Below are positions 1 through 7,831 of a stretch of 64,000 nucleotides of DNA, one piece after another. The stretch covers positions 1 through 64,000 of the forward strand of contig NZ_JALKAO010000001.1 in the NCBI RefSeq assembly GCF_023015985.1, written 5' to 3'. The position numbers were made by a program, and so were the translations under genes. The notes beneath the pieces were generated by a model. The model saw only the letters and a list, made by a program, of their open reading frames with translations, did not search any database and was not told where the DNA came from. Source of the DNA: Marivita sp. S6314. Its GTDB lineage: Bacteria; Pseudomonadota; Alphaproteobacteria; Rhodobacterales; Rhodobacteraceae. The first letter of the stretch is position 1. Each line of letters begins with the position of its first letter.

Positions 1-61
1 GTGCCGTCGCGCCAATGGTACTGCGTCTCAAGACGTGGGAGAGTAGGTCATCGCCAAACCT
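1..61 (+). rRNA. rrf: 5S ribosomal RNA, 3' part
   Basis: The first 61 bases match the conserved 3' half of alphaproteobacterial 5S rRNA, including the helix IV/V segment CCAATGGTACTGCGTCTCAA and the tail GGGAGAGTAGGTCATCGCC. The 5' half lies outside the window, so an rRNA operon (16S-23S-5S) must end here on the plus strand. A tRNA-fMet, which often follows 5S in this family, is not visible in the next 100 bases. Confidence 0.93.
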
Positions 62-168
62 AATAAATACCTCATATCTCTCGTAAAACGATGAAACATC
101 TAATCCCGATATATTCAGTGTCCCTACCTGTGTCAGGGTGGGACTGCTGCAAACGCATCCGGAATTCT

Positions 169-756
169 TCATGTCCGCACGATCCGAAACGCCTCGCACG
201 TCACGCCACCTGCGTAGCGCAGAAGAATTGTGCCATCATGGGCATGACGTGCAAACGCGTCGGTCATGACGTCTCGTTCTGCAGGCCAGAAATACGCATA
301 AACCAAATCAAAATCGAACAAGCCAAAACCGTGACCGGTATCAAAATCGGTCATGGCGGCGGAGGCGTCGAACATGGCGCTGGGTTTGTAGCTGCATCGA
401 TAAAAGGATGCCGGGATGTGATGCCGGGCGGCCAACTTCCGCGCGGCGCTGACGAGGCGGGGTTCGATCTCTATTCCGGTTGCCGCCCACCCCATGCAAG
501 CTGCGAGGCAAGTGACACTCCCAAGGCCACTTCCCCATTCACAAAATCTTGGACGTGGCTTGTCGACATAGGCAGAGGCTGCTTGCAGAAATTGCGAGGC
601 AATACGGCCATCCGTGCTGACCAAACCTGGAATGCGGTTTGCCCCGGTTTCTGCCGCAAACGACTCGGAGAGGTTCCGGGATGCCGTGATGAACGGCATG
701 TGCTCCGCCGGCGTTTCCCCGGAAAGGGAAATTGGCAAAGCTTCCAGTCCGCGCAT
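169..756 (-). CDS. Class I SAM-dependent methyltransferase
   Basis: This 195-residue cytoplasmic protein carries a Rossmann-type SAM-binding signature. The glycine-rich motif I (FCEWGSGLG) is followed by an acidic residue closing the second strand (GIEIEP). The central part (FDFDLVYAYFWPAE) and the C-terminal strand also fit a small class I methyltransferase. An upstream extension to 867 is possible, but the ATG at 756 has a clear AGGAGA ribosome binding site and gives a normal N-terminus. The substrate cannot be told. It stands alone after the rRNA operon, with no operon partner. Such short EWGSG proteins are often annotated only as class I methyltransferases. Confidence 0.72.
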   Translation of the reverse strand: MRGLEALPISLSGETPAEHMPFITASRNLSESFAAETGANRIPGLVSTDGRIASQFLQAASAYVDKPRPRFCEWGSGLGSVTCLAACMGWAATGIEIEPRLVSAARKLAARHHIPASFYRCSYKPSAMFDASAAMTDFDTGHGFGLFDFDLVYAYFWPAERDVMTDAFARHAHDGTILLRYAGGVTCEAFRIVRT

Positions 757-917
757 GCCTCGTCTCCTGCAAAACACATGGCATAATTTTTTCAGATCAC
801 GCGGTCCTCGTCGCAATTTCGCGCCTGTCCGCCGACACCGGTTGATACTATAGCAGACAAATTGCACTTGGGCGTAGGCTTTGACATGGTGCGCAGACGG
901 AAACAGAGGCGGGTCAG

Positions 918-1439
918 ATGGCAGACGGAACTTTTGCGGTATTGTTGTTCGTGCTTGGTTTGACGGATATGAGCCTCAACCACTGTGGAACCGAGGCAGG
1001 GTGTCTTGGCACGTCGGACACAACGCCGCGATTTTCGCTGTCTGGTGGGGAAGTGCTGGAGCGTCGGGCAGATCCTGCAGGAGAGGTGTACCTGCGCTAC
1101 GATCTTGGACACAAGCGTGGACCGTTCGGCAATGCTGCAGGTTTGTCGGTTGGCGAAAACGGTGAAACATGGATCGGGTTCGGCTCCACCTATACGATCC
1201 CGTTTGGTCGAAGCGGTGCTTATGCGGAACTGCATTCCATGCCGGGTCTGTATTTCGACAATGGCGGGTTCGATCTTGGTGGTCCGATCGCGTTCCGGTC
1301 CGGAATCGAACTGGGTTATGAGACCCGCCAAGGCTGGCGCATGGCGCTGAGCTATGACCATCGGTCCAATGCGGGCATTTACGAGGACAATCCGGGGATC
1401 GAAACGGTTCAGTTCAAGGTCTCGATTCCACTGAACTAG
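918..1439 (+). CDS. Acyloxyacyl hydrolase, PagL-like lipid A 3-O-deacylase
   Basis: The 173-residue protein has the PagL signature near its C-terminus: YDHRSNAGIYEDNPGIE, with the His148-x-Ser150 catalytic pair and the downstream NPG (Asn158). Members are outer-membrane beta-barrels that remove the 3-linked acyl chain from lipid A. Alternating strands ending in an aromatic or hydrophobic C-terminus fit a barrel. The N-terminus is a short hydrophobic stretch (FAVLLFVLGL) that could be a signal peptide, though no clean cleavage site is seen. The gene overlaps the convergent neighbour by 4 bp. Family assignment is firm from the motif; lipid A activity is inferred. Confidence 0.8.
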   Translation: MADGTFAVLLFVLGLTDMSLNHCGTEAGCLGTSDTTPRFSLSGGEVLERRADPAGEVYLRYDLGHKRGPFGNAAGLSVGENGETWIGFGSTYTIPFGRSGAYAELHSMPGLYFDNGGFDLGGPIAFRSGIELGYETRQGWRMALSYDHRSNAGIYEDNPGIETVQFKVSIPLN

Positions 1440-2599
1440 CGCCGGGTGACCGATTCCACACTTAGAACGGTGGGCAGATGCGCCGCGATCTCGCGCCAGG
1501 TCTCGCCGGTGTCCAGCGAGGCGAACACGGATCCGGAATTGGTGCCGAAATAGACGCCCGGCTCCGGTTGCTGATCCACGCACATGGCTTGCCGCAACAC
1601 GGTAAAAAAGCAGTTTTCCCTTGGAAGACCAACGGTTTGCGCGGTCCATGTCGTCCCGCCGTCCGCACTGCGCCAGACGGCGGCTTTGGCGTCGGGCGGG
1701 TAGCGTCCGGCACTGTCGCCGTTCAGCGGGAAACACCACACCATTTCGGGATCAAACGGATGGACCGCGATGGGAAAGCCGAAGGTCGACGGCAGACCAG
1801 CGGTGATGTCCTGCCAGGATCGCGCACCGTCAAGACTGCGATACACACCATGATGGTTCTGCTGATAGAGCGTGACCGCGCCATCAGACTGCGCGATCTG
1901 CATGTTGTGCACGCAGCCACCGATTTCGGTGTCGCTGCCCCAGGCGGGATGGTCCGATGCGGTGTGCGGGGCGCTGTTGTCGCGGCGGATGCGGCGCTCC
2001 CAATCTGCGCCGCCGGTTTCGGTTGCAAAGACGCCGGCGGCGGAAATTCCGACCCACAGGCGCAAAGGGTCGTCAGGGTGCGGAACGATTGTGTGCAGGG
2101 TCAGGCCCGCTGCGCCGGGTTGCCATGCATCGCGGCCAGGGAAATCGGCCAAACCGGCAAAGCGGGTCCATGTGGCACCACCATCCGCGCTTTGATAGAG
2201 GTTCGCAGGTTTGGACCCGGCATATAGCGTTCCATGCGCCGGGCAGAGCGACCAGATCGCATCAATTTCGCCGTCATACGGGGCGTCCGGGGCAGGGGAC
2301 ATGCCGAACAAAGCCGCATCTTCCGGGTTGTCCCGCGCCCAGGCATCGGCCTCACCGTTGGCCAGCTTGGTCAGGGACCAGGTCGCGCCGCTGTCATTTG
2401 AGGCCCACACACCCGCCCCGCTCCAGGCATTACCGCCAGCGGCCCAGATCTCGTCCGAATGGGACGTGCCGACCGCGTGATTGATGGTCCACAGGTCACA
2501 ATGCGGTCCGCTGACGGTCCAGTCGCTGCGGGTTTCGGTGGATGTCAGCAGGAACAACCCCTTGGTTGTTCCAACCAGAAGCGTCGTGCGCGCGGTCAT
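1436..2599 (-). CDS. BNR/Asp-box repeat (sialidase-fold) protein
   Basis: This 387-residue protein has repeated Asp-box motifs of the form S-x-D-x-G-x-T-W (SNDSGATW, SADGGATW, SLDGARSW, SADGGTTW, SLDTGETW). They mark a six-bladed beta-propeller of the sialidase/photosystem-stability type. No signal peptide is visible, so it is probably cytoplasmic. No sialidase catalytic set (Arg triad, FRIP) can be recognised, so exo-sialidase activity should not be assumed. It lies 39 bp downstream of the sugar ABC ATPase on the same strand and is probably co-transcribed with IclR and the ATPase. A glycoside-related role is inferred from that context only. Confidence 0.75.
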   Translation of the reverse strand: MTARTTLLVGTTKGLFLLTSTETRSDWTVSGPHCDLWTINHAVGTSHSDEIWAAGGNAWSGAGVWASNDSGATWSLTKLANGEADAWARDNPEDAALFGMSPAPDAPYDGEIDAIWSLCPAHGTLYAGSKPANLYQSADGGATWTRFAGLADFPGRDAWQPGAAGLTLHTIVPHPDDPLRLWVGISAAGVFATETGGADWERRIRRDNSAPHTASDHPAWGSDTEIGGCVHNMQIAQSDGAVTLYQQNHHGVYRSLDGARSWQDITAGLPSTFGFPIAVHPFDPEMVWCFPLNGDSAGRYPPDAKAAVWRSADGGTTWTAQTVGLPRENCFFTVLRQAMCVDQQPEPGVYFGTNSGSVFASLDTGETWREIAAHLPTVLSVESVTRR

Positions 2600-2638
2600 G
2601 ATGTGTCCCCCCCGTTGTCTGGCGAGGATATCACAAAT

Positions 2639-3691
2639 TCAGCGCAAACGCTGCTCTGTCTTGGCGTCGAAAAAGAACAGGTGGTCGTGATCAATCACCA
2701 GATCCACCATATCGCCTTCCGCTGAGCGCTCGTCCCCGCGTTCTTCGACAACAATCTTTTCACCGCTTGGGCAGGTGATATAGGCATAAGATACACCGCC
2801 CAGACTTTCTGTCAGATCAACGCGGTGCTGCCCGCCTTGGCGCATGCCAAGATGTTCGGGTCGAAGGCCGACAAGAACCTCTTGCCCGTCCTGGGCCGAG
2901 GATGGTTTTGCCACGCTGCCGCCCAGACCGGTCGATGTCACCTCGGTACCCGACACGGTGCCAGCCACGAAATTCATCGCCGGAGAACCGATGAAGCCCG
3001 CGACGAACTTGTTGTCCGGATCGCGGTACAACTCCATCGGAGCACCAACCTGTTCGATGCGGCCCAGACGCAGCACAACGATCTTGTCGGCCAATGTCAT
3101 GGCTTCGACCTGATCATGGGTCACATAGATCATCGTCGCGCCGATTTCCTTGTGCAGACGGGCGATTTCGACCCGCATTTCCACGCGCAGTTCGGCGTCC
3201 AGGTTGGACAGCGGTTCGTCGAACAGGAACACTTCGGGGCCGCGGACAATCGCGCGGCCAATGGCGACGCGCTGGCGTTGTCCACCGGACAAGGCGGCGG
3301 GTTTGCGTTTGAGGTAATCATCAAGTTTCAGGATCCGGCTGGCCTCAGCGACCTTTTCCTTGATCTCTGCCGCCGGGTGGCCGTTCATCTTGAGGCCAAA
3401 CCCCATGTTCTCCTGTACGGTCATATGCGGATAAAGCGCGTAGGTCTGGAACACCATGGCGACGCCGCGATCCGACGGATCCAGCCGCGTGACATCCCGC
3501 GTGCCGATGGTGATCTGGCCTTCCGTGGTTTCTTCAAGCCCGGCCACCATGCGCAGCAACGTGGATTTGCCGCACCCGGACGGGCCGACAAACACGCAGA
3601 ACTCGCCGTCATTTATCTCCAGGTCGACACCGTGGATGACCTGCGTGTCGCCATACCGTTTGATGACCTTTTCAAGCGTCACTCCGGACAT
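2639..3691 (-). CDS. Sugar ABC transporter ATP-binding protein (MalK/UgpC type)
   Basis: The 350-residue ATPase shows Walker A (GPSGCGKST), the Q-loop (FQTYALYPHMTV), the ABC signature (LSGGQRQRVAIGRAI), Walker B (VFLFDEPLSNLD) and the H-loop (YVTHDQVEAMTLAD). A TOBE/OB-type regulatory C-terminus follows, as in MalK and UgpC. It would energise import by the divergent binding protein and permeases beginning at 4671, which have no ATPase of their own. The ATG at 3691 has a GGGAGA ribosome binding site; an upstream in-frame extension lacks homology. The start overlaps the end of the IclR gene by 20 bp, indicating translational coupling. Confidence 0.93.
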   Translation of the reverse strand: MSGVTLEKVIKRYGDTQVIHGVDLEINDGEFCVFVGPSGCGKSTLLRMVAGLEETTEGQITIGTRDVTRLDPSDRGVAMVFQTYALYPHMTVQENMGFGLKMNGHPAAEIKEKVAEASRILKLDDYLKRKPAALSGGQRQRVAIGRAIVRGPEVFLFDEPLSNLDAELRVEMRVEIARLHKEIGATMIYVTHDQVEAMTLADKIVVLRLGRIEQVGAPMELYRDPDNKFVAGFIGSPAMNFVAGTVSGTEVTSTGLGGSVAKPSSAQDGQEVLVGLRPEHLGMRQGGQHRVDLTESLGGVSYAYITCPSGEKIVVEERGDERSAEGDMVDLVIDHDHLFFFDAKTEQRLR

Positions 3692-4520
3692 GAGGCGTCT
3701 CTCCCTTTGATATATATTGTGCTGGCGTGGCAGCGCTGTTTGTCTGCGGAAACAGCCAGCTTTCGGCGTCGGTGGCGATGGCATGCGCGGCCTGTTTCAG
3801 CCGGGGACCCAGCGCGCGCAACGCGTCAAGACTTGTCCGCCGGGTGGTGCCCGTTACCGACAAGGCGCCCAGCGGGCGCTGGTGTGCGTTCAGGATCGGA
3901 ACGGCGACGCAAATGATTCCGGCTTCGTGTTCTTCGCGGTCAAAGCTAAGCCCGTCGCTGTGAATGTCGTGCAATTCCGTGCGCAGGCTGTCCGGGGATA
4001 CATGTGTGGTTGCGGTAAACCTGTGCCAGCTCTGCTGCGCAAGGGCGGCGTTCAGCTCGGGCTCTGGCAGATACGCCAGCATCGCCTTGCCAACCCCGGT
4101 GCAATAGGCGGGGCCAACCTTGCCCGCCTGGCTGAACATTTCGACCGGGTCGCGCGCATTGCGTTTGTCGACATACAGCACCTGTGCGTGATCAAGCTGC
4201 GCCAGATGCACGGTTTCGCCGGTTTCAGCGCTCAGCGCGTCAATATGAGGGCGTGCCACGGGCGCCAACGAAGACTGCGCCCAGGCGGCGTGCGCCAAGC
4301 GCACGAGCCGCAGACCGGGCGCATAGGTTTGCCGTTCCGGGTCGTATTGCAGCATGCCCTGATTGGTGAGCGTCTGCACAAACCGGTACAGCGTCGCCTT
4401 GGGCAGGGCCGAGTCACCCAGCAGTTCGGTAAACCGCACGGGCCGTCCGTAAGACGCAATCTGATCAAGCACAGAAAGGGCCTTGCCCACGGTTCCGTCG
4501 TTTTTCAGCGCCGCCGTCAT
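3672..4520 (-). CDS. IclR-family transcriptional regulator
   Basis: The 282-residue protein has an N-terminal winged helix (about residues 10-65, with the recognition segment LPKATLYRFVQTL) and an IclR effector domain containing the typical stretches YCTGVGKAMLAYL and GIICVAVPILNAHQRPLGALSVTG. It heads the leftward operon with the ABC ATPase and BNR protein, and is divergent from the galactoside uptake and catabolic genes. It is therefore the likely local regulator of both directions. The effector is unknown; a galactoside or a pathway intermediate such as KDGal is the obvious guess. A palindrome at 4616-4632 in the divergent region is a candidate operator. Confidence 0.92.
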   Translation of the reverse strand: MTAALKNDGTVGKALSVLDQIASYGRPVRFTELLGDSALPKATLYRFVQTLTNQGMLQYDPERQTYAPGLRLVRLAHAAWAQSSLAPVARPHIDALSAETGETVHLAQLDHAQVLYVDKRNARDPVEMFSQAGKVGPAYCTGVGKAMLAYLPEPELNAALAQQSWHRFTATTHVSPDSLRTELHDIHSDGLSFDREEHEAGIICVAVPILNAHQRPLGALSVTGTTRRTSLDALRALGPRLKQAAHAIATDAESWLFPQTNSAATPAQYISKGETPHVRSDA

Positions 4521-4566
4521 ACTCGCGAAATTCCTCCCTTAGCCGCCTGTCGCGTCAAGCGGGCTG

Positions 4567-4597
4567 TTGACAAGCATAGGTGAGTCGCTGCTATGAT
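4567..4597 (+). promoter_or_regulatory. Candidate sigma-70-like promoter of galactoside operon
   Basis: TTGACA at 4567-4572 and TATGAT at 4592-4597 match the -35 and -10 consensus closely. The spacer is 19 bp, longer than the ideal 17, so the assignment is tentative. The pair lies in the divergent region before the binding-protein gene at 4671. Confidence 0.4.
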
Positions 4598-4615
4598 TTC
4601 AATATGCAAAACTGA

Positions 4616-4632
4616 GTTTCAAATAATGAAAC
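4616..4632. promoter_or_regulatory. Candidate IclR operator palindrome
   Basis: GTTTCA-AATAA-TGAAAC is a perfect inverted repeat of 6 bp arms. It sits about 20 bp downstream of the putative -10 box and 39 bp before the binding-protein ATG. GTTTCA/TGAAAC arms resemble those described for the IclR-family regulator KdgR. Its position between IclR and the operon suggests repression of the rightward genes. Confidence 0.45.
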
Positions 4633-4670
4633 CTATTTGCACCAGATTTGGGAGCATTAGGGAGGATACC

Positions 4671-5927
4671 ATGCGTTCCACACTCAAAGCGTCAGCACTG
4701 GCGCTTGCAGCGGCGTTTGCCGCTCCGGCTGCATTTGCAGAGACACTCAGCGGTGACCTGAAAATTTTCCTCGACACGTCAAATCCGGCGCCGCGCGCGA
4801 CGATGGAAGCGATGATCGAGCGGTTCGGGGAAAAGCACCCGGACCTGAACATCGAAACGACCGTGATCGACCGCGAAGCGTATAAGACGCAAATCCGGAA
4901 CTTTCTGACAGCGGACGCGCCGGACGTGGCGACATGGTACGCCGCCAACCGCATGCGCCCCTATGTTGAGGCGGGTCTCTTCGAAGACGTGTCTGATCTC
5001 TGGATGGAGCCCGAGATTGCCGAAAACCTGGCCTCCACCAAGGGGGCGATGACCATTGATGGCAAGCAGTGGGGCGTGCCGTACACGTATTACCAGTGGG
5101 GCATCTACTACCGCAAAGACATCTACGAAGAGCTGGGCTTGTCCGAGCCAACCAACTGGGACGAGATGAAGTCCAACTGTCAGGCGATCGTCGACTCGGG
5201 CCGGGCCTGCTACACCATCGGGTCCAAGTTCCTGTGGACCGCAGGTGGCTGGTTTGACTACCTGAACCTGCGCACCAACGGGTTTGATTTCCACATGGAT
5301 CTGGCCGCAGGCAACGTCGCCTGGACCGATGACCGCGTGCGTCAGACCTTCGCCAACTGGCGCGAGCTGATCGACATGGGCGCGTTTGTCGAGAACCACC
5401 AGAACTACAGCTGGCAGGAAGCGCTGCCCTTTATGGTCAACGGCGAAGCAGCCGCGTATCTGATGGGCAACTTTGCCGTGGCCCCGTTGCGCGAAGCGGG
5501 TCTGTCAGACGATCAGCTTGATTTCTACCAGTTCCCGGCCATCAACCCGGATGTCGAACTGGCCGAAGACGCGCCGACCGACACATTCCACATCCCGGCC
5601 AATGCCGCGAACAAGGACGCAGCCCGCGAATTCCTGCGCTTTGTTGTGTCGGCTGAGGAACAGACCGAGATCAACAACGGTGCGAACCTTGGCCAGCTGC
5701 CGGTGAACGCGTCTGCGTCCATCGACGACGACAAGTTCCTGAACGAAGGGTTCGCAATGCTCAGCTCCAACAGCCCCGGTGGCGTGGCGCAGTTCTTTGA
5801 CCGCGACTTCCCGGCGGAAATGGCAGCCGAAGCGATGCAGGGTCTTCAGGAATTCATGGTGTTCCCGGACAACCTGAATGACATCCTGAACCGTCTCGAA
5901 AAGGTGCGAGCGCGCGTTTACAAATAA
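4671..5927 (+). CDS. ABC transporter sugar-binding protein (family 1 solute-binding protein)
   Basis: The 418-residue protein begins with a Sec signal peptide (hydrophobic core LKASALALAAAFAAPAAFA, cleavage likely after AFA) and continues as a MalE-like periplasmic binding protein. The segments LDTSNPAPRATMEAMIERF, PDVATWYAANRM and YTYYQWGIYYRKDIYEELG are typical. The ATG at 4671 follows a strong GGGAGG site; a start at 4593 would bury the signal peptide. It heads an operon with two permeases, an alpha-galactosidase and galactose-oxidising enzymes. The likely ligand is therefore a galactoside such as melibiose, raffinose or lactose-type sugars. The ligand is inferred from context only. Confidence 0.92.
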   Translation: MRSTLKASALALAAAFAAPAAFAETLSGDLKIFLDTSNPAPRATMEAMIERFGEKHPDLNIETTVIDREAYKTQIRNFLTADAPDVATWYAANRMRPYVEAGLFEDVSDLWMEPEIAENLASTKGAMTIDGKQWGVPYTYYQWGIYYRKDIYEELGLSEPTNWDEMKSNCQAIVDSGRACYTIGSKFLWTAGGWFDYLNLRTNGFDFHMDLAAGNVAWTDDRVRQTFANWRELIDMGAFVENHQNYSWQEALPFMVNGEAAAYLMGNFAVAPLREAGLSDDQLDFYQFPAINPDVELAEDAPTDTFHIPANAANKDAAREFLRFVVSAEEQTEINNGANLGQLPVNASASIDDDKFLNEGFAMLSSNSPGGVAQFFDRDFPAEMAAEAMQGLQEFMVFPDNLNDILNRLEKVRARVYK

Positions 5928-5933
5928 TCAGGT

Positions 5934-5990
5934 TGGGCCGGGCAAATGCCCGGCCCACGCCAAACCGGTAGGCCGGGCATTTTGCCCGGC
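5934..5990 (+). terminator. Double hairpin between binding-protein and permease genes
   Basis: Two stem-loops follow the stop codon. The first has 11-bp arms TGGGCCGGGCA/TGCCCGGCCCA separated by AA (5934-5957). The second has 8-bp arms GCCGGGCA/TGCCCGGC around TTT (5972-5990). The stems share the core GCCGGGCA. No T-tract follows, so this is more likely an mRNA-stabilising or attenuating element that lets the binding protein be made in excess than a full terminator. Confidence 0.7.
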
Positions 5991-6055
5991 ACATCCCGAC
6001 ATATCCGCAAGCCCAAACCCGGTTTTCGCATGTGCCGTGTGGAGGAGACCCGACC

Positions 6056-6982
6056 ATGACCGTCACAGCTTTGCCCGACACCACACCGCCCAAACGTGGG
6101 TGGTACAAGCGCAACGAGATTGCGGTGACGCCGTGGCTGTTTCTGGCGCCTGCGATCCTGTTCTTCGCCGTCTATGTCATCATCCCGATCTTCCAAAGCT
6201 TTTCGATCTCGCTTTACGATTGGGACGGGCTGGGCGAGGCTGAATTTGTTGGTCTGGGCAATTACGTCGAACTGATGGATGACAGCGCGTTCGAGGTGTC
6301 GCTTTGGAACAACCTCAAATGGCTGTTGTTCTATCTGTTGGCGATCCCGGCGGGACTGTTCATCGCGTTGTTCCTGAACCAGACGGTGACCGGCATTCGC
6401 ATTTACAAATCGCTGTTTTTCTTTCCCTTTGTACTAAGCCAAGTGGTGGTTGGGCTGGTCTTTGCGTGGTTCTACCTGCCCAACGAAGGGCTGTTGTCGA
6501 ACATGCTGGGATGGTTCGGGTTTGAGCCGATCAACGTGTTGGGCGATCCGACGCTGGCGACCTACGGCATCATCGCAGCCGGGCTTTGGCCGCAGACCGC
6601 CTATTGCATGATCCTGTACCTCACTGGCCTGAACGCCGTTGATCCCGAACAGGTCGAGGCCGCGCGCCTTGATGGGGCCAAGGGCTGGAAGATGCTCTGG
6701 TACGTGATCATTCCGCAGCTCAAACCGGCCACGTTCATCGCCTTCGTGGTGACGATCATCGGCGCGTTGCGGTCGTTTGACCTCATTTCAATCATGACCA
6801 ATGGCGGCCCGTTTGGTCAGACCCGCGTGTTGTCTTTTTACATGTTCGAAAAGGCGCTGTCTGAATACGGGTTCCGCATGGGCTACGGCGCGGCAATCGC
6901 GGTGGTGCTGTTCCTGATCATGCTGGTCTTCATCGCCTATTTCCTCTGGTCGATGTACCAGGAAGACAAGGGAGCCCGCTGA
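6056..6982 (+). CDS. Sugar ABC transporter permease (MalF type)
   Basis: The 308-residue inner-membrane protein has six predicted transmembrane helices, the first being WLFLAPAILFFAVYVIIPIF. A binding-protein-dependent permease EAA loop (EQVEAARLDGAKGWKMLWYVIIPQLKP) lies near residue 200 and docks on the ATPase. It pairs with the MalG-type permease that follows, with TGA and ATG sharing a base at 6982. The chosen ATG at 6056 has a GGAGGAG site. With the binding protein and the ATPase at 2639-3691 it forms a complete importer, probably for galactosides. Confidence 0.93.
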   Translation: MTVTALPDTTPPKRGWYKRNEIAVTPWLFLAPAILFFAVYVIIPIFQSFSISLYDWDGLGEAEFVGLGNYVELMDDSAFEVSLWNNLKWLLFYLLAIPAGLFIALFLNQTVTGIRIYKSLFFFPFVLSQVVVGLVFAWFYLPNEGLLSNMLGWFGFEPINVLGDPTLATYGIIAAGLWPQTAYCMILYLTGLNAVDPEQVEAARLDGAKGWKMLWYVIIPQLKPATFIAFVVTIIGALRSFDLISIMTNGGPFGQTRVLSFYMFEKALSEYGFRMGYGAAIAVVLFLIMLVFIAYFLWSMYQEDKGAR

Positions 6983-7830
6983 TGTTTCCCCGTCCCATCC
7001 AACAGGCCAGCCCGGTTGCACAAACCGCCTACAAGACGTTGTTGCCCATCGCGCTGATCATGTGGCTGCTTCCGCTGATCGCCGTGGCCATGTTTTCGAT
7101 CAAACCGGCGTCGGATTTCACGCAAGGCAATTACTGGGGCGTGCCGGGGTCGTTTGATTTCTTCAAGAACTACGGACAGGTGTTCTTCAACTCGGACATG
7201 CCGCGCTACATGTTGAATTCGGTGCTGATCACCGTGCCAACCGTGATCGGGGCCGTGGCATTGTCGGCGATGGCCGGGTTTGCGCTTGGCATCTACAAGT
7301 TCAAATCGAACCTCTGGGTGTTCTTCATGTTCGTCGCGGGCAATTTCGTGCCGTTCCAGATCCTGATGGTTCCGGTGCGCGACCTGACGCTGGATATGGG
7401 GCTCTACAACACCAAAACGGGTCTTGTGCTGTTCCACATCGCGTTCCAGACCGGATTCTGCACGCTCTTCATGCGCAACTTTATCCGCGCCTTGCCGTTC
7501 CCGTTGATCGAAGCCGCGCGGGTCGAAGGTGTCGCGGAATGGCGCATCTTCTGGTTCGTGGTTCTGCCGCTGATGAAACCCGCACTTGCGGCGCTGGCGG
7601 TGCTGATCTTCACCTTCATCTGGAACGATTATTTCTGGGCGATTGTCCTGACCCAAGGCCCGGATGCGCAACCGGTCACTGCCGGGATCACCAGCTTTAA
7701 CGCGCAGTTCCGGGCCGCCTATCACCTGATGAGTGCGGGAAGTATTGTCGCCGCCTTGCCGCCGGTGCTGATGTTCTTCCTGATGCAGAAACACTTCATC
7801 GCCGGTCTGACACTGGGTGCGGTCAAGTAA
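6982..7830 (+). CDS. Sugar ABC transporter permease (MalG type)
   Basis: The 282-residue inner-membrane protein has about six transmembrane segments and the EAA motif EAARVEGVAEWRIFWFVVLP, which contacts the ATPase. It ends in the characteristic GLTLGAVK tail of carbohydrate permeases. It is the second membrane subunit of the galactoside importer, translationally coupled to the MalF-type gene by an ATGA overlap. The next gene starts 1 bp after the stop codon. Confidence 0.93.
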   Translation: MFPRPIQQASPVAQTAYKTLLPIALIMWLLPLIAVAMFSIKPASDFTQGNYWGVPGSFDFFKNYGQVFFNSDMPRYMLNSVLITVPTVIGAVALSAMAGFALGIYKFKSNLWVFFMFVAGNFVPFQILMVPVRDLTLDMGLYNTKTGLVLFHIAFQTGFCTLFMRNFIRALPFPLIEAARVEGVAEWRIFWFVVLPLMKPALAALAVLIFTFIWNDYFWAIVLTQGPDAQPVTAGITSFNAQFRAAYHLMSAGSIVAALPPVLMFFLMQKHFIAGLTLGAVK

Positions 7831-7831
7831 G

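Noticed and set aside
62-168. tRNA-fMet after the 5S rRNA
   Set aside because: No cloverleaf, T-loop or CGCGGG start is present in this stretch.
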